From: an uncultured Lachnospiraceae bacterium
GTDB taxonomy: Bacteria; Bacillota; Clostridia; Lachnospirales; Lachnospiraceae
DNA length: 64,000 bases
Assembly: GCA_946557105.1 (NCBI GenBank)
Contig: CAMNSZ010000012.1
Coordinates: forward strand, 37,266 to 101,265
Direction: 5' to 3'
The translations under genes were made by a program, and so were the position numbers. The notes under the pieces were generated by a model. The model was not told where the DNA came from. It saw only the letters and a program-made list of their open reading frames with translations, and did no database searches. Below, piece after piece: positions 35,894-47,110 of this stretch (position 1 is its first letter; the number at the start of each line of letters is the position of its first letter).

Positions 35894-36757
35894 TTATTTT
35901 ACGTGCTCATGGGTAAATAAATGATCCTGACAATACTCATAGTTACCGTTGCACTTAGAACAAAAGCGAAATTCCAGCTCAGGATTGCTCTCCTCCGTCC
36001 TGCCGCAGATTGCGCACTTATGGGTGGTAGGCTTCATCCCCTGCCTTACCTGCTGTTTAAATTCCGCCCTGCGCTTCACCTGCTTGGGATTCATATGGGA
36101 AAGATTTCTGGAACGAAGATAGAACACACCGAAATTCAACAGTGCCGCCCCTATAAGAAATCTGTGGAAAATACTTCCCTCTATCATGCTATATACCATC
36201 AGCACAGCGTCTAAAATTCCCATCCATTTTACCTTCACGGGAATCACAAACATCAAAAGCACCTGAACCTCCGGATAGGTTGCCGCAAAAGCAAGAAAAA
36301 CCGACAAATTTATATAATAGGTATTGAAAATTCTCGCCGCGCCCCGCCCTTGCATATTATATGTCCAGATTTCGGCAAACAAATCAGCCGTTTCCCCTAT
36401 ATCAAAATATACAAACGCCATACATAAAAAGCTTCCGATTATGGTAAACAAAAGACCCGTGATAATATATACATTATACCGGTAGGTTCCCATGGTGCGT
36501 TCCATTGACGTACCGATATTGTAAAAAAACAAGAGCATTATGATAGTAAGCCAGTTAAAGCTGTCCGGCGGAACTACCAGCCATGTAAAAAGCCTCCACA
36601 CCTCTCCATGTAAAATTCTGTAAGGGTCCAAAGTCAGAAACACAAAAAAACTACCGTTGACCAGCTGAATAATATACCCCACTATATAGCACATGATCAG
36701 TATCAGCGTCAGGTTCGGTATTGCATATTTCCCAAACTTTCTCTCGAACTTTCCCAT
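35894..36757 (-). CDS. Rhomboid-fold membrane protein with C-terminal zinc-ribbon
   Basis: A 287-residue membrane protein with about six helices. The loop with HGEVWRLFTWLV and the helix with GTSMERTMGTYRYN resemble rhomboid proteases, but the catalytic GxSG serine and the later histidine are not visible, so it is probably an inactive rhomboid relative. The C-terminus has a cysteine/histidine zinc-binding module (CAICGR, CSKCNG, CQDHLFTHEH). I placed the start at 36757 (GGAGGA eleven bases upstream). It lies upstream of the sigma-like gene, 40 bases away, in the same direction. Confidence 0.75.
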   Translation of the reverse strand: MGKFERKFGKYAIPNLTLILIMCYIVGYIIQLVNGSFFVFLTLDPYRILHGEVWRLFTWLVVPPDSFNWLTIIMLLFFYNIGTSMERTMGTYRYNVYIITGLLFTIIGSFLCMAFVYFDIGETADLFAEIWTYNMQGRGAARIFNTYYINLSVFLAFAATYPEVQVLLMFVIPVKVKWMGILDAVLMVYSMIEGSIFHRFLIGAALLNFGVFYLRSRNLSHMNPKQVKRRAEFKQQVRQGMKPTTHKCAICGRTEESNPELEFRFCSKCNGNYEYCQDHLFTHEHVK

Positions 36758-37026
36758 CCTGTTTTGTCTCCTCCATCCTGTCAAGCCGTTTTTGGGCAGA
36801 CGATTCCTGCATGAAGCGTACGCTCCCGGCATAGCTTTTATTATGATGCGAAAAGCGTACGCCATGACTGCTTTTACTATTTTAACATCACCGCATTAAT
36901 AAGTAAACAAACCATTTTCCGATTTTAGATACTTTTTAGTTTTTTACAGTTTTTGTTCGTTGCAATTTCATAATATGTGTCGTATAATGCAAAGGAATGT
37001 CGATTTTAGGAAGGATGTAGTTATAT

Positions 37027-40000
37027 ATGAATTTACAGAAAAATGAAGCTGCCTTAGGTATTGATATAGGTTCCACTACCGTTAAGATTGCTATTTTAGA
37101 TGAAAATCATAATATTTTATTTTCCGACTATGCAAGACACTTTGCCAATATCAGGGAAACGCTTTCAAAACTGCTTAACAAAGCGTATGAAAATCTGGGA
37201 AACCTTACCCTGTATCCCATGATCACCGGCTCCGGCGGGCTGACGCTTGCCAACCATTTAGGGGTGCCTTTTACACAAGAAGTGATTGCCGTTGCCACCT
37301 CCTTAAAGGAGCTTGCCCCCAAGACGGACGTCGCCATCGAACTGGGCGGCGAAGACGCCAAAATCATCTATTTTGAGGGCGGAAATGTGGAACAGCGTAT
37401 GAACGGTATCTGCGCCGGAGGTACCGGCTCCTTTATCGACCAGATGGCTTCCCTTATCCAAACCGATGCGTCAGGCTTGAATGAGTATGCCAAAAATTAT
37501 AAATCCTTATACGCCATTGCGGCACGCTGCGGCGTATTTGCCAAAACCGATATACAGCCCCTCATCAACGAGGGCGCTACCAAAGAGGACTTATCCGCCT
37601 CCATTTTTCAGGCGGTGGTAAACCAGACCATCAGCGGACTTGCCTGCGGTAAGCCCATAAGAGGGCATGTCGCTTTTCTCGGCGGTCCTCTCCACTTCCT
37701 GTCTGAGCTGAAGCTTGCTTTTATCCGTACCTTAAAGCTGGACGAGGAACATATTATTGACACGGATAATTCCCATCTCTTTGCGGCTATCGGCTCGGCT
37801 CTGAACGCCAAAGAAGAGATTTCTTACACCATGGAGGAAATGGTGGGCAAGCTCTCCTGCGAAATACACATGGAGTTTGAGGTAGAGCGTATGCAGCCCT
37901 TATTTGCAGACACCTCCGAATATGAAGCTTTTACCCGGCGCCACAGGGCAAATCACGTACAATCCAGAGAGTTATCCGACTATCAGGGCAATGCCTTCTT
38001 AGGTATAGATGCAGGCTCCACCACCACCAAGATTGCGCTGGTGGGCGAGGACGGCTCCCTGCTCTATTCCTTCTACAGCAGCAACGACGGAAGCCCCTTA
38101 AGCACGGCAATCCGTTCTCTCAAGGAAATCTATTCCTCCCTCCCGGAGGGTGTTAATATTGTGCGCTCCTGTTCCACCGGCTACGGTGAAGCATTAATGA
38201 AGGCCGCCTTTTTATTGGATGACGGCGAGGTCGAGACCGTTGCGCACTATTATGCCGCCGCCTTTTTCAACCCTGACGTAGATTGTATCCTTGACATCGG
38301 CGGACAGGACATGAAATGTATCAAAATCAAAAACCAGACCGTTGACAGCGTACAGTTAAACGAGGCGTGCTCCTCCGGATGCGGTTCCTTTATCGAAACC
38401 TTCGCCAAATCCCTGAATTACAATGTGCAGGACTTTGCAAGCGCCGCGCTTTTTGCCAAGCACCCTATAGATTTGGGAACACGCTGTACCGTTTTCATGA
38501 ATTCCAAGGTTAAACAGGCGCAAAAGGAAGGCGCTTCCGTTGCGGATATTTCCGCCGGGCTTGCCTATTCCGTTATAAAGAACGCTTTATTTAAGGTTAT
38601 CAAGGTATCGGACGCCTCACAGCTTGGAAAAAATATCGTAGTGCAGGGCGGTACCTTTTATAATGACGCCGTCCTCAGAAGCTTTGAAAAAATTGCGGAC
38701 TGCGAGGCGATACGCCCCGACATTGCCGGTATCATGGGAGCTTTCGGAGCGGCTCTGATTGCGAGGGAGCGCTACGAGGCAGGCTTTCATTCCTCCATGC
38801 TCTCCTACGAGAAAATCTGCGCCCTGCAATTTGAAACCAGCATGGCAAAATGTAAGGGCTGTACCAACAGCTGCCGCCTTACCATCAATAAATTCTCCGG
38901 AGGACGCCAATATATTTCCGGAAATCGCTGCGAGCGCGGTATCGGCGGTCAAAAGAACGCCAACAATGTGCCGAATCTGTTTGAATATAAGCTGCTCAGG
39001 CTGTTTAATTACCCTTCTCTGGAGGCCGACGAGGCAAAAAGAGGAACGGTGGGAATTCCCAGAGTCCTGAATATGTACGAGAATTATCCCTTCTGGCATG
39101 TATTTTTCACAAAGCTTGGATATCGGGTTATCCTTTCTCCCAGCTCAAACCGCAAAATATATGAACTGGGCATCGAATCCATTCCCAGCGAATCGGAATG
39201 TTATCCCGCAAAGCTTGCCCATGGTCATGTGACATGGCTGATTAGACAGGGAGTCGACTTTATTTTCTATCCCGCCCTGTTTTACGAGCGAAACGAATTC
39301 GGAGAGGCAAACAATCATTACAACTGTCCTATCGTGACCTCATACTCTGAAAATATCAAGAATAATGTGGAAGAAATCAGCAGCGGACAGGTTGTCTTCC
39401 GCAATCCCTTCATGTCCTTCTCAAGCGTGGACACCATTACCGCCGCTCTCACCAAGGAATTCGGCGAAATACCTGCCGCCGAAATTGCCGAAGCCTGTCA
39501 TGCGGCTTGGGAAGAGCAGGCCAACGCACACAGGGATATGCAAAAAAAAGGCGAGGAAGTCCTTAAATACCTTAAGGAAACCGGTAAAAGAGGAATTGTC
39601 CTTGCCGGACGCCCTTACCATATAGATCCGGAGATTAACCACGGTATCCCCGAGCTTATCACCTCCTACGATATAGCGGTTTTGACGGAGGATTCCGTCT
39701 CCCACCTTGCCGCACCCGAACGGCCATTGATTGTATCCGACCAATGGATGTACCACTCCCGCCTTTACGCAGCCGCAAGCTATGTAAAGACAGTGGACAA
39801 TCTGGATTTGATTCAACTAAACTCCTTCGGCTGCGGTCTGGACGCCGTCACCACCGATCAGGTGAACGATATCCTCTCCGACTCAGACAAGATTTACACT
39901 TGTCTGAAAATTGACGAGGTAAACAATCTGGGCGCGGCAAGAATCCGTATTCGCTCTCTTCTCTCCGCTATCAGAGTGCGTGAAAAGCTGGGCAAAACCC

Positions 40001-41262
40001 GTACCATACGCTCCTCTGCAATCGAAAAGGTATCCTTTACCGAAGAAATGCGAGATAATTATACGATTTTATGCCCCCAAATGTCACCTATTCATTTTGA
40101 AATCTTACAGTCGGCATTTAATGCCTGCGGCTATAATTTTGTAGTACTTGACAATGACAACAAGCACTCTGTGGACGTGGGTCTAAAATATGTAAATAAC
40201 GACGCCTGCTACCCCTCTCTTCTGGTAGTCGGACAGCTTATGGAGGCGCTTCTCTCCGGAAAATACGATTTAAACAAGACCGCAATCATCATGTCTCAGA
40301 CGGGAGGCGGATGCCGCGCCACCAACTACATCGGCTTTATCCGCAGAGCATTAAAAAAAGCCGGCATGGAGCAGATACCCGTTATCTCTTTAAATTTAGG
40401 CGGCATTGAATCCAATCCCGGCTTCCGTCTGAATGCGGACTTATTACTGCGCGCCGCAATCGCAGCCCAGTTCGGCGACCTGTTTATGCGCTGCGTATAC
40501 CGTATGCGCCCCTATGAGGCGACCCCCGGCAGCGTCGACGCCGTTCATCAAAAATGGCTTAAAAGGGCACAGGCTTTCGTATCCGCAAAGCATGTTAACC
40601 TCTTGAAATTCAATAAAATGTGCCGTCAGATTATACGGGATTTTGACCAAATCCCTATTTTGGATATTAGAAAGCCCCGCGTAGGCATTGTGGGAGAGAT
40701 TTTAGTAAAATTCTCTCCTGCCGGCAATAATCATCTGGTGGAGCTTTTGGAGTCCGAGGGCGCCGAAGCCGTAGTGCCCGACCTGATTGACTTTATGCTC
40801 TACTGTTTCTACAACCAAATTTACAAAGCAGAATACCTTGGAACCAGCAAAAAAGCCGCGCGGAATTCCTCTTTGGGCATTTGGGCAATCGAGCACCTTC
40901 TGCGGGGCGCATCCGTAAGGGAATTGAAAAAGAGCAGACATTTCTCCGCTCCCACGCCTATCCGCAGGATAGCTTCCTTTGCCGAGCCCATTGTATCCAT
41001 TGGCAACCAAACAGGCGAGGGTTGGTTTTTAACAGGCGAAATGGTGGAGCTGATACACGACGGGGTTCCGAATATTGTATGTACGCAGCCCTTCGGCTGT
41101 CTGCCCAACCACGTGGTGGGAAAGGGAGTGATCAAGGCGCTGCGAAAGGCTTATCCCCAGTCAAATATCGTGGCAATTGATTACGACCCCGGCGCCAGCG
41201 AGGTAAATCAGTTAAACCGTATCAAGCTGATGCTTTCCACGGCGCAAAAAAATTTAAAATAA
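37027..41262 (+). CDS. Fused acyl-CoA dehydratase activase-type protein (double BcrAD/BadFG ATPase plus DUF2229 and HgdB-like parts)
   Basis: A 1411-residue cytoplasmic protein. Two actin-like ATPase domains open it, at residues about 8-260 ([15 protein letters not shown]) and 320-585 ([16 protein letters not shown]). Each has the cysteine segment that holds a bridging 4Fe-4S cluster in archerases ([19 protein letters not shown]). A DUF2229 region with further cysteines ([11 protein letters not shown]) and a long C-terminal part resembling dehydratase component D follow. Smaller relatives use ATP to inject an electron into 2-hydroxyacyl-CoA dehydratases. The substrate of these large fusions is not established. 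It is the only gene of its kind here and is divergent from the rhomboid-like gene. Confidence 0.88.
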   Translation: MNLQKNEAALGIDIGSTTVKIAILDENHNILFSDYARHFANIRETLSKLLNKAYENLGNLTLYPMITGSGGLTLANHLGVPFTQEVIAVATSLKELAPKTDVAIELGGEDAKIIYFEGGNVEQRMNGICAGGTGSFIDQMASLIQTDASGLNEYAKNYKSLYAIAARCGVFAKTDIQPLINEGATKEDLSASIFQAVVNQTISGLACGKPIRGHVAFLGGPLHFLSELKLAFIRTLKLDEEHIIDTDNSHLFAAIGSALNAKEEISYTMEEMVGKLSCEIHMEFEVERMQPLFADTSEYEAFTRRHRANHVQSRELSDYQGNAFLGIDAGSTTTKIALVGEDGSLLYSFYSSNDGSPLSTAIRSLKEIYSSLPEGVNIVRSCSTGYGEALMKAAFLLDDGEVETVAHYYAAAFFNPDVDCILDIGGQDMKCIKIKNQTVDSVQLNEACSSGCGSFIETFAKSLNYNVQDFASAALFAKHPIDLGTRCTVFMNSKVKQAQKEGASVADISAGLAYSVIKNALFKVIKVSDASQLGKNIVVQGGTFYNDAVLRSFEKIADCEAIRPDIAGIMGAFGAALIARERYEAGFHSSMLSYEKICALQFETSMAKCKGCTNSCRLTINKFSGGRQYISGNRCERGIGGQKNANNVPNLFEYKLLRLFNYPSLEADEAKRGTVGIPRVLNMYENYPFWHVFFTKLGYRVILSPSSNRKIYELGIESIPSESECYPAKLAHGHVTWLIRQGVDFIFYPALFYERNEFGEANNHYNCPIVTSYSENIKNNVEEISSGQVVFRNPFMSFSSVDTITAALTKEFGEIPAAEIAEACHAAWEEQANAHRDMQKKGEEVLKYLKETGKRGIVLAGRPYHIDPEINHGIPELITSYDIAVLTEDSVSHLAAPERPLIVSDQWMYHSRLYAAASYVKTVDNLDLIQLNSFGCGLDAVTTDQVNDILSDSDKIYTCLKIDEVNNLGAARIRIRSLLSAIRVREKLGKTRTIRSSAIEKVSFTEEMRDNYTILCPQMSPIHFEILQSAFNACGYNFVVLDNDNKHSVDVGLKYVNNDACYPSLLVVGQLMEALLSGKYDLNKTAIIMSQTGGGCRATNYIGFIRRALKKAGMEQIPVISLNLGGIESNPGFRLNADLLLRAAIAAQFGDLFMRCVYRMRPYEATPGSVDAVHQKWLKRAQAFVSAKHVNLLKFNKMCRQIIRDFDQIPILDIRKPRVGIVGEILVKFSPAGNNHLVELLESEGAEAVVPDLIDFMLYCFYNQIYKAEYLGTSKKAARNSSLGIWAIEHLLRGASVRELKKSRHFSAPTPIRRIASFAEPIVSIGNQTGEGWFLTGEMVELIHDGVPNIVCTQPFGCLPNHVVGKGVIKALRKAYPQSNIVAIDYDPGASEVNQLNRIKLMLSTAQKNLK

Positions 41263-41265
41263 TAC

Positions 41266-41296
41266 TTGACCCTTCCCTTAGGTAACCCTCTAAGAT
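41266..41296 (+). promoter_or_regulatory. MerR-type promoter with 19-base spacer and operator dyad
   Basis: TTGACC at 41266-41271 and TAAGAT at 41291-41296 are 19 bases apart, the over-long spacing typical of MerR-controlled promoters. Between them CTTAG (41277-41281) and CTAAG (41290-41294) form an inverted repeat. It lies upstream of the MerR-type gene at 41451, suggesting autoregulation. Confidence 0.72.
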
Positions 41297-41325
41297 AAAA
41301 CTACGGATATCCGAAAGGCCTCTTT

Positions 41326-41412
41326 CCCATATCGAAGCGCTACAGCCGGCATACTGAGCCCTTGGCACTTAAGCAGTTAGTCATCACATGCGGCAGGTAT
41401 ACTTGATATGGG
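41326..41412 (+). promoter_or_regulatory. Structured 5' leader before the MerR-methyltransferase gene
   Basis: CCCATATC (41326-41333) pairs with GATATGGG (41405-41412), with AAG and CTT extending the stem past one bulged base. Inside, GCC/GCAT (41345-41352) pairs with ATGCGGC (41388-41394), ACTG (41353) with CAGT (41374), and GCC with GGC around CTT. Four nested helices within 90 bases suggest a folded RNA element. I do not match it to a known riboswitch class. Confidence 0.5.
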
Positions 41413-41450
41413 AGACACTATTTTATCAACTATAAACAGGAGAGTAACCT

Positions 41451-42650
41451 ATGGAAGAAACACTGTACACTGCGGGAGAAATTGCCAAAATAGCGGGCGT
41501 CTCTCTGCGAACGATACGTTTTTATGACACAAAAGGATTGCTTAAGCCGGTGAGCCATTCCCCTTCGGGTTATCGGTACTACAATCAAAAATCCATTGAA
41601 GTTCTGCAGCGCATTTTAATGCTGAAATATTTGGGATTTTCTCTGGAGCAAATAGAAAAAATATTGAATGCCGATGCTGAGCAAGCCTTGGACATGGATA
41701 CCTGTCTCTCCAGACAAAAGGAGCTGCTGCTAAAGCGTAAGGAGCATTTGGAACAGCTTATTTCCACTATTGATATGGCAGCAAGCCATGACGGCGTCGA
41801 TAAGTGGAACCTGCTGGTACGCCTGCTAAATCTTCTGTCGGATGACGAAAATGTCATGGAACAGTATCAAAACGCTACAAATCTGGAACAGCGGATTTAT
41901 CTTCACAATTACAGCACTAATCCACAGGGCTGGATGAAATGGGTATTCGAGCGGCTTGCGCTAAAACCGAATACCTGTTGTTTAGAGTTGGGATGCGGAA
42001 CAGGACTTCTATGGCTGGAAAATATAAATTGCCTGCCTGACGGACTGACGCTCACTCTCACCGATCGTTCGGAGGGCATGCTGGAGCAGACGCGTACCAA
42101 TTTAGAGCCCTTTTCCAAGCAGTTATCCGAGCGGAATATTCACATTCAATACATGGTTATGGATGCAGCTTCACCGGACCTTGCATCGGCGCAATATGAT
42201 TACATTATTGCCAATCACATGCTATATCATGTCAAAAACCGAGAGCATTGCCTGCGGACTGTTTATCAGGCGCTAAAACCCGACGGCACATTTTACTGCT
42301 CTACCGTCGGCGACCACCACATGGAGGAGCTTCATAATTTGGTTGCGGAATTTGATTCCCGGATCTGCGTTCCCTATGACAATATTACTTCCGGTTTTCG
42401 TCTGGAGAATGCCGAACCGCAGCTGCGTAAATTTTTCCCGTCCGTAAGCCGTGAAGATCAGGAAAATGACCTGATTGTGGATAACGTTGATGCAATCTAT
42501 AATTATGTCTACTCTTATCCCGGCAACGCTTCCTTCATTTTGGACTGCCGTAAGGATGATTTCCGCCAAATGCTTTGTGAAAAATTGCAAAGAGAAGGCG
42601 CTATGTACATTCATAAATCAACGGGAATGTTTTCCTGTAAGAAATCTTAA
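41451..42650 (+). CDS. MerR-family regulator fused to a SAM-dependent methyltransferase
   Basis: A 399-residue protein. Residues 1-75 are a MerR helix-turn-helix (TAGEIAKIAGVSLRTIRFYD), a coiled-coil linker runs to about 115, and residues about 170-390 form a class I methyltransferase with motif I LELGCGTGLLW and a VMDAASPD motif II-type loop. AGGAGA precedes the ATG. The fused domain could make the regulator respond to SAM or methylate an effector; either is inference. It follows a MerR-type promoter and a structured leader and ends at a strong terminator. Confidence 0.88.
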   Translation: MEETLYTAGEIAKIAGVSLRTIRFYDTKGLLKPVSHSPSGYRYYNQKSIEVLQRILMLKYLGFSLEQIEKILNADAEQALDMDTCLSRQKELLLKRKEHLEQLISTIDMAASHDGVDKWNLLVRLLNLLSDDENVMEQYQNATNLEQRIYLHNYSTNPQGWMKWVFERLALKPNTCCLELGCGTGLLWLENINCLPDGLTLTLTDRSEGMLEQTRTNLEPFSKQLSERNIHIQYMVMDAASPDLASAQYDYIIANHMLYHVKNREHCLRTVYQALKPDGTFYCSTVGDHHMEELHNLVAEFDSRICVPYDNITSGFRLENAEPQLRKFFPSVSREDQENDLIVDNVDAIYNYVYSYPGNASFILDCRKDDFRQMLCEKLQREGAMYIHKSTGMFSCKKS

Positions 42651-42705
42651 TCTTAAATTTAAACGCTTGCAGTACCGGCCGCTGTAACTATTGGCGGTAA
42701 AAGTC

Positions 42706-42757
42706 AAAAACAAGCGGGAAGAATTTTTCGTAAACGAAACTCTTCCCGCTTGTTTTT
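42706..42757. terminator. Bidirectional terminator between convergent genes
   Basis: A 17-bp perfect stem (AAAAACAAGCGGGAAGA with its complement) encloses an 18-base loop, with T runs at both ends. It serves the MerR-methyltransferase gene from the left and the small coiled-coil gene from the right. Confidence 0.9.
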
Positions 42758-42767
42758 TCCCAACATA

Positions 42768-43007
42768 TCAGGATGCACACTTTGCGCGCTCATCAATATA
42801 CTGCTGCAGCAATGCGGCAACCTCATCGGTCTGTAACCCCGACTCTGCAATCAGGTCGCCCACCGACTCTAACTCCCTGCGGCGCTTCTCCGCATAAAGC
42901 TCCTCCAGCTCTCTTTTCTCCGACTCTATACGGGTCATCAGTGCGTCAATCAACTCCTGTTTTGCATTTATCTTTTCCTCTATCGTCTTTCGTTGTCCTC
43001 TTGCCAT
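42768..43007 (-). CDS. Small coiled-coil protein of unknown function
   Basis: A 79-residue charged protein (MARGQRKTIEEKINAKQELI at the N-terminus) that should be one long coiled coil, with a short C-terminal helix. AAGGAGG lies five bases before the ATG, and the gene ends at a terminator, so it is likely real. It slightly resembles small helical proteins found in conjugative elements (DUF4315-like), but I cannot support that family. No known function. Confidence 0.65.
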   Translation of the reverse strand: MARGQRKTIEEKINAKQELIDALMTRIESEKRELEELYAEKRRRELESVGDLIAESGLQTDEVAALLQQYIDERAKCAS

Positions 43008-43045
43008 AACTGCCTCCTTAAATCTTCACGGCGCTTCTGCCGCCT

Positions 43046-43852
43046 CTACTCAGTTATAGTATATGGACAAGATTGGGAAAATATACCTGTTCTTTTAATA
43101 AATTCCAAGCTGCTTTTTATCTTGTGAAATCCCTTCACCTCAATTAATCCCAATGCAGGTACCAATTCATACCGCCTCATCAAGTTAAAAATATGTTCCC
43201 AACGGATACTGCCCTGCCCCAGCGCGAGATGCTCATCCGTCTTCAAATGATTATCGTTCAGGTGAAAATGACGTATATAAGCGCTTAACGTTCTAAACCA
43301 CTCTTCCGGCTCCTTTGTCACTAACATCATATGGGCAACATCCAGACAAACACCAAAGCGGCTGACATCCCTAAGCGTCTCTGCCAGCTGTGCCAGATAT
43401 ACCGGCGAATCGTCAAACATATTTTCCATGTATATCTCCACCCGGCTGCTCTGCTCAACCAATACGCGCACCGTATGACCCATGCTTTCCAGCCAGTTCC
43501 GATAATACAGCCCGTTATCACAGAACGAGGGAATAATTCCCGTGTGAAACACCACTGCCCTGCACCCCAGCTCCTCCGCAATTTCCACGGACTGCTGCAT
43601 CCTGTACAAACTATGTTTGCGTATTCCGCTGTCCCAACTAAAGGGTACAATATCATAAAACGCACCATGAAGAGTATCTTGACATAACGGGCGGTTTAAC
43701 TGCCTGTATAAGCCGATTCTCTCCTTTAAGGCGTCTGCATTGTCCAGCAGCCCGGGATTAAAAAAATCATTATATTCATAGCCAAGCTCGTAATCGGACG
43801 CCAGCCTCTCATATTTGTCCAGTTCCTCAATATCAGGAATTATCTCCAGCAT
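43046..43852 (-). CDS. Sugar phosphate isomerase/epimerase-like TIM barrel protein
   Basis: A 268-residue protein of the xylose-isomerase-like/AP endonuclease 2 fold. Metal-site segments are visible: VFHTGIIPSF, YMENMFDD, CLDVAHMML and HFHLNDNHLKTDEH, ending with GLIEVKGFHKIKSS. Members act as isomerases, epimerases or, more rarely, endonucleases; the substrate is not evident. The start lies two bases after the stop codon of the GAF/HD-GYP gene, so it belongs to the same operon. Confidence 0.85.
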   Translation of the reverse strand: MLEIIPDIEELDKYERLASDYELGYEYNDFFNPGLLDNADALKERIGLYRQLNRPLCQDTLHGAFYDIVPFSWDSGIRKHSLYRMQQSVEIAEELGCRAVVFHTGIIPSFCDNGLYYRNWLESMGHTVRVLVEQSSRVEIYMENMFDDSPVYLAQLAETLRDVSRFGVCLDVAHMMLVTKEPEEWFRTLSAYIRHFHLNDNHLKTDEHLALGQGSIRWEHIFNLMRRYELVPALGLIEVKGFHKIKSSLEFIKRTGIFSQSCPYTITE

Positions 43853-43854
43853 AA

Positions 43855-45342
43855 CTACTCCTCATGATGAATAAATAAATTTATATTGCCTGCGTTATCG
43901 TCTACCGCCTCATGAAACAATCGCAGCACTTCTTTGTCAAGTTTTCCTTTTTCAGCCATATCCGTCAAAACGGAAAAAGCCTTTTTCTCCTCCATGGATT
44001 TCTTATAGGGCCTGTCGGAACTGGTCAGAGCTTCAAACACATCGACCACTGCAAGAATCCTTGCCTCAAAAGGTATCTCGTCGCCTTTAAGCCCCCGGGG
44101 GTATCCGCTTCCGTCCAAAAGCTCATGGTGTGCTCCGGCCCATTTAATAATGTGGGGATAACGCTTGCCGAAATTCATGTTATGAAGGTATCTTTCCGTA
44201 TATTCCACATGAGAACGCACCATTCTTCTCTCCGCATTAGTGAGATTACCGGCGGGAATTGTAAGACACTCTACCTCCTCCAAGGACAAATAGCCCATTT
44301 CCTTTCCGCCGGCTTTCATGTAGCTTCTTGATCCCATATCCCGAATATAGGCCAAATCCTCTTCGGAAAGACTGGATTTTTTATTGATCTCCTCCACTCT
44401 ATGACCCGCATCCACAAAATAATTTTTGATTTCTATCCACTTCGCTTTACTGATCCTGCCCTCCAGATAATCAATATGATACAAAGCCATTAAATGCTCA
44501 AAACGTTCCAGTACCAAGGGAAGCTTCCCCCCCAGCCGGGAATCCTTGTTAATAACTTCGTTTGGTATCACCAGCTTCCCTATATCATGCATCAAAGCCG
44601 CCATCAACAGCTCGTCCCTATCCGCAGCGCAAAAGCAATATTCCGTCTTACCTAATGCGTGCTGCTTATTGATATATTCTACAAGCATCTGTACAAATAA
44701 ATAGACATTTCTGGAATGATAATAATTATAAGGAATACGAGTGTCAATAGCATCCGTAAACACTTGTGTAATGGACATCATCAGCTGCTCTATTTCCTGA
44801 ACAAACTGCATATTCGACACGGCAACGGCTGCCTGTGAACCCAAGGACTGTATCACCATTTCATATTCCTTCTCAAAGGGTATAACTTTCCCGTTTTTAT
44901 CCCTTGCATTAATAAGCTGAACCACTCCCACCAATTTGTCCTCATGGCTCACAAGAGGAAATACAAGCATGGATTTAGTCCTGTATCCGGTCATCTTATC
45001 ATATTCTCTCGGTCCGCTGAAATCAAATTCATCACAGCTGTACGCATCCTCAATATTCAATAGCTTCCTGTGGATTGCCGAATATGCGCATATATTTTTC
45101 TCGTCCATAACTACGGGAGGATACTGCTTCTCCCTTGTTCCCCTTTGGTCAATTCCAAGGGAATTACTCTTCATTATACAAAACTGCAGTTTTTCGCCGT
45201 CAAAAATATACAATGTACCCCCGTCACACTCCGTCAATTCCATGGCGCAATTGATAATTTTAGACAATAGCTCGTCATAATTCCGCTCCGAAGCAAGCTG
45301 AATCCCTATTTCCAATATCTTATTCGCTTGTATCTGCTCCAT
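43855..45342 (-). CDS. GAF domain plus HD-GYP phosphodiesterase
   Basis: A 495-residue cytoplasmic protein. Residues about 20-185 form a GAF sensor domain. The rest is an HD-GYP domain with the metal-binding HD pair ([11 protein letters not shown] near residue 253) and the GYP signature ([16 protein letters not shown]). The stretch between the HD and HH motifs is longer than usual. HD-GYP enzymes degrade c-di-GMP or 3'3'-cGAMP to linear products. Its 5' end overlaps the cyclase gene by 23 bases, so a second-messenger maker and a possible breaker are made together. Confidence 0.9.
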   Translation of the reverse strand: MEQIQANKILEIGIQLASERNYDELLSKIINCAMELTECDGGTLYIFDGEKLQFCIMKSNSLGIDQRGTREKQYPPVVMDEKNICAYSAIHRKLLNIEDAYSCDEFDFSGPREYDKMTGYRTKSMLVFPLVSHEDKLVGVVQLINARDKNGKVIPFEKEYEMVIQSLGSQAAVAVSNMQFVQEIEQLMMSITQVFTDAIDTRIPYNYYHSRNVYLFVQMLVEYINKQHALGKTEYCFCAADRDELLMAALMHDIGKLVIPNEVINKDSRLGGKLPLVLERFEHLMALYHIDYLEGRISKAKWIEIKNYFVDAGHRVEEINKKSSLSEEDLAYIRDMGSRSYMKAGGKEMGYLSLEEVECLTIPAGNLTNAERRMVRSHVEYTERYLHNMNFGKRYPHIIKWAGAHHELLDGSGYPRGLKGDEIPFEARILAVVDVFEALTSSDRPYKKSMEEKKAFSVLTDMAEKGKLDKEVLRLFHEAVDDNAGNINLFIHHEE

Positions 45343-47110
45343 CCGTATCCTCCAATAAATAGGCCTCCACTAAGTCACGTCTGCCCTTAAGCGACTGTTT
45401 ACCTACGGAAACAGCCTTATATCGATCCTTTACATGCTCGTACATATCACTGCTTATCAGCACCTGCCCCCTCTTGGCAATGCTTTCCAGCCTCTCGGCA
45501 ACATTTACCGTATCGCCTATTGCCGTGTAATCCATTCTGAAGCTACAGCCGATATTTCCCACCACGGCACTGCCGCAATGTATGCCTACACCGCATGCTA
45601 TTTCAATTCCAAACTCTCTCTTTATCTCTTCCTTTACCATATCCACGGAATGAATAATATCCAGTCCGGTCTGAACGGCCTTATACCAATAATCTTCTAT
45701 GTCCAGCGGTGCATTATAAACCGCCATTACCGCATCACCTATAAATTTATCCAGCGTTCCCTCATTCTTAAAAATCGCCTCCGTTACCAATCCGAGATAA
45801 CGATTCAAAAAACCAACCACATCTTCGGCTAAAAGCCCCTCTGAAAGAGAAGAAAAGCCCCGGATGTCCACAAAAAGCACTGCTATCTCCCTGTTCTGCC
45901 CTCCCAGTTCAATCTCATAATTTCCGCTTTTACCCAGTTCATCCACCACCTGCGGCGCCATATAGGTTCGGAATACATTTAATATTTTACGTTTGCGGAA
46001 CCGCTCCGTCGCATATCCCACAGCTACCCTTAACAAAAATATTACCGCCACAAAACAAACCGGCAGAAAACTACGCCAGTAGCTTCCTCGGCTGTACAAA
46101 TATTTTGAAATGGCAAAAATCATGGCTTCAATCACTACACAGCCGGCAAAGCCTATGGGAAACCGACTGCTAAACACCAGCCATGCACACAAAAACACAA
46201 TCACCGCTGCCAGTAATATCCTCAGCCAATCCGGCAGCTCCGTATAAGTACGCTCGGAAAGCAGGGCGTTTACATGATTAGCCTGAACCTCCACCCCGTT
46301 CATGACGGCGCCCCTTGCAACCGGTACCATATATTGATCCATCATTCCCTGAGAATAAGCGCCAACCAACACAATACTGTCCTTAAATATTTTCGGATCA
46401 TATTTACCGTTCAGCACGTCCGTATAAGAATATATCTCATACATTCCCGGCTCTGCGGTATAATCAAAACCATAGATACCGTTTTCGCTCATTTCAGGAA
46501 AAACATCTGCTTCCCCCGCCCACTCCTTATAGCAGGCATATATCTGCCACGCAAAGCCGTACTCCGTCTCTTCACCGTCGTCTGCCGACAAAAGGGAGCG
46601 CCTTACATAATTATCCTTATCCTGTACCACATTCGTAAAACCGCTGACGGTAACGTTTCTCAGTGCCTCATAGGGCTTTTCTATTTGCTCCACATATAAT
46701 GTATTCATCTGTAGGCTTCCGTCCGGAAGCTGCTCCAGCTTTGAGGTATACTCCACATAAGAAGCCATTACCACATGCTCAAACTTAGCCGCCGCCAAAA
46801 CCAGTGCGGTATCGCCCTGCGAATCCCTGTCTCCGAAATAATTGATATCAAAAGCTATCACCGCAGGAGCGCGCTCCGGATCAAAAGAATTCAATAAATC
46901 CGCCGCCTGCTGTCTTGACCATTCCGAAAAAGCCCCTATCTCCCGAAGGGATTTTTCGTCAATCCCAATAATTTTAATACGGTTGTCTACCGGTTTTTCC
47001 TCCATAAATATAATGTCGCCAAACCAGTATTCCGCCTTTTCCATAAACGGTAGGCAGGCTAACAGCGCCGCTGTCAGAGAAGAAGCAACAATTAAAATCC
47101 ATTTTCTCAT
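45320..47110 (-). CDS. CHASE2-domain class III nucleotide cyclase
   Basis: A 596-residue membrane protein. Helix 1 (residues 5-22) is followed by an extracytoplasmic CHASE2 sensor (about 30-290), three more helices (about 298-370) and a C-terminal cyclase domain. The metal aspartates are in [10 protein letters not shown] and [10 protein letters not shown]. The lysine of DKFIGD and the following [16 protein letters not shown] suggest ATP specificity with intact transition-state Asn/Arg, so cAMP is the likely product. The start overlaps the FecR gene stop by four bases (ATGA). This enzyme class is uncommon in Clostridia. Confidence 0.9.
   Translation of the reverse strand: MRKWILIVASSLTAALLACLPFMEKAEYWFGDIIFMEEKPVDNRIKIIGIDEKSLREIGAFSEWSRQQAADLLNSFDPERAPAVIAFDINYFGDRDSQGDTALVLAAAKFEHVVMASYVEYTSKLEQLPDGSLQMNTLYVEQIEKPYEALRNVTVSGFTNVVQDKDNYVRRSLLSADDGEETEYGFAWQIYACYKEWAGEADVFPEMSENGIYGFDYTAEPGMYEIYSYTDVLNGKYDPKIFKDSIVLVGAYSQGMMDQYMVPVARGAVMNGVEVQANHVNALLSERTYTELPDWLRILLAAVIVFLCAWLVFSSRFPIGFAGCVVIEAMIFAISKYLYSRGSYWRSFLPVCFVAVIFLLRVAVGYATERFRKRKILNVFRTYMAPQVVDELGKSGNYEIELGGQNREIAVLFVDIRGFSSLSEGLLAEDVVGFLNRYLGLVTEAIFKNEGTLDKFIGDAVMAVYNAPLDIEDYWYKAVQTGLDIIHSVDMVKEEIKREFGIEIACGVGIHCGSAVVGNIGCSFRMDYTAIGDTVNVAERLESIAKRGQVLISSDMYEHVKDRYKAVSVGKQSLKGRRDLVEAYLLEDTDGADTSE

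Noticed and set aside
34726..35916. A 396-codon open frame on the plus strand
   Set aside because: It is antisense to the sigma-like gene and its partner. The translation is rich in His, Leu and Arg and looks like a reverse-strand shadow, while the minus-strand genes have ribosome binding sites and sensible order.
41326..41412. Possible tRNA or tRNA-like gene
   Set aside because: The closing 8-bp stem recalls an acceptor stem, but there is no GTTC-type T loop, no standard D arm and no 7-base anticodon loop.
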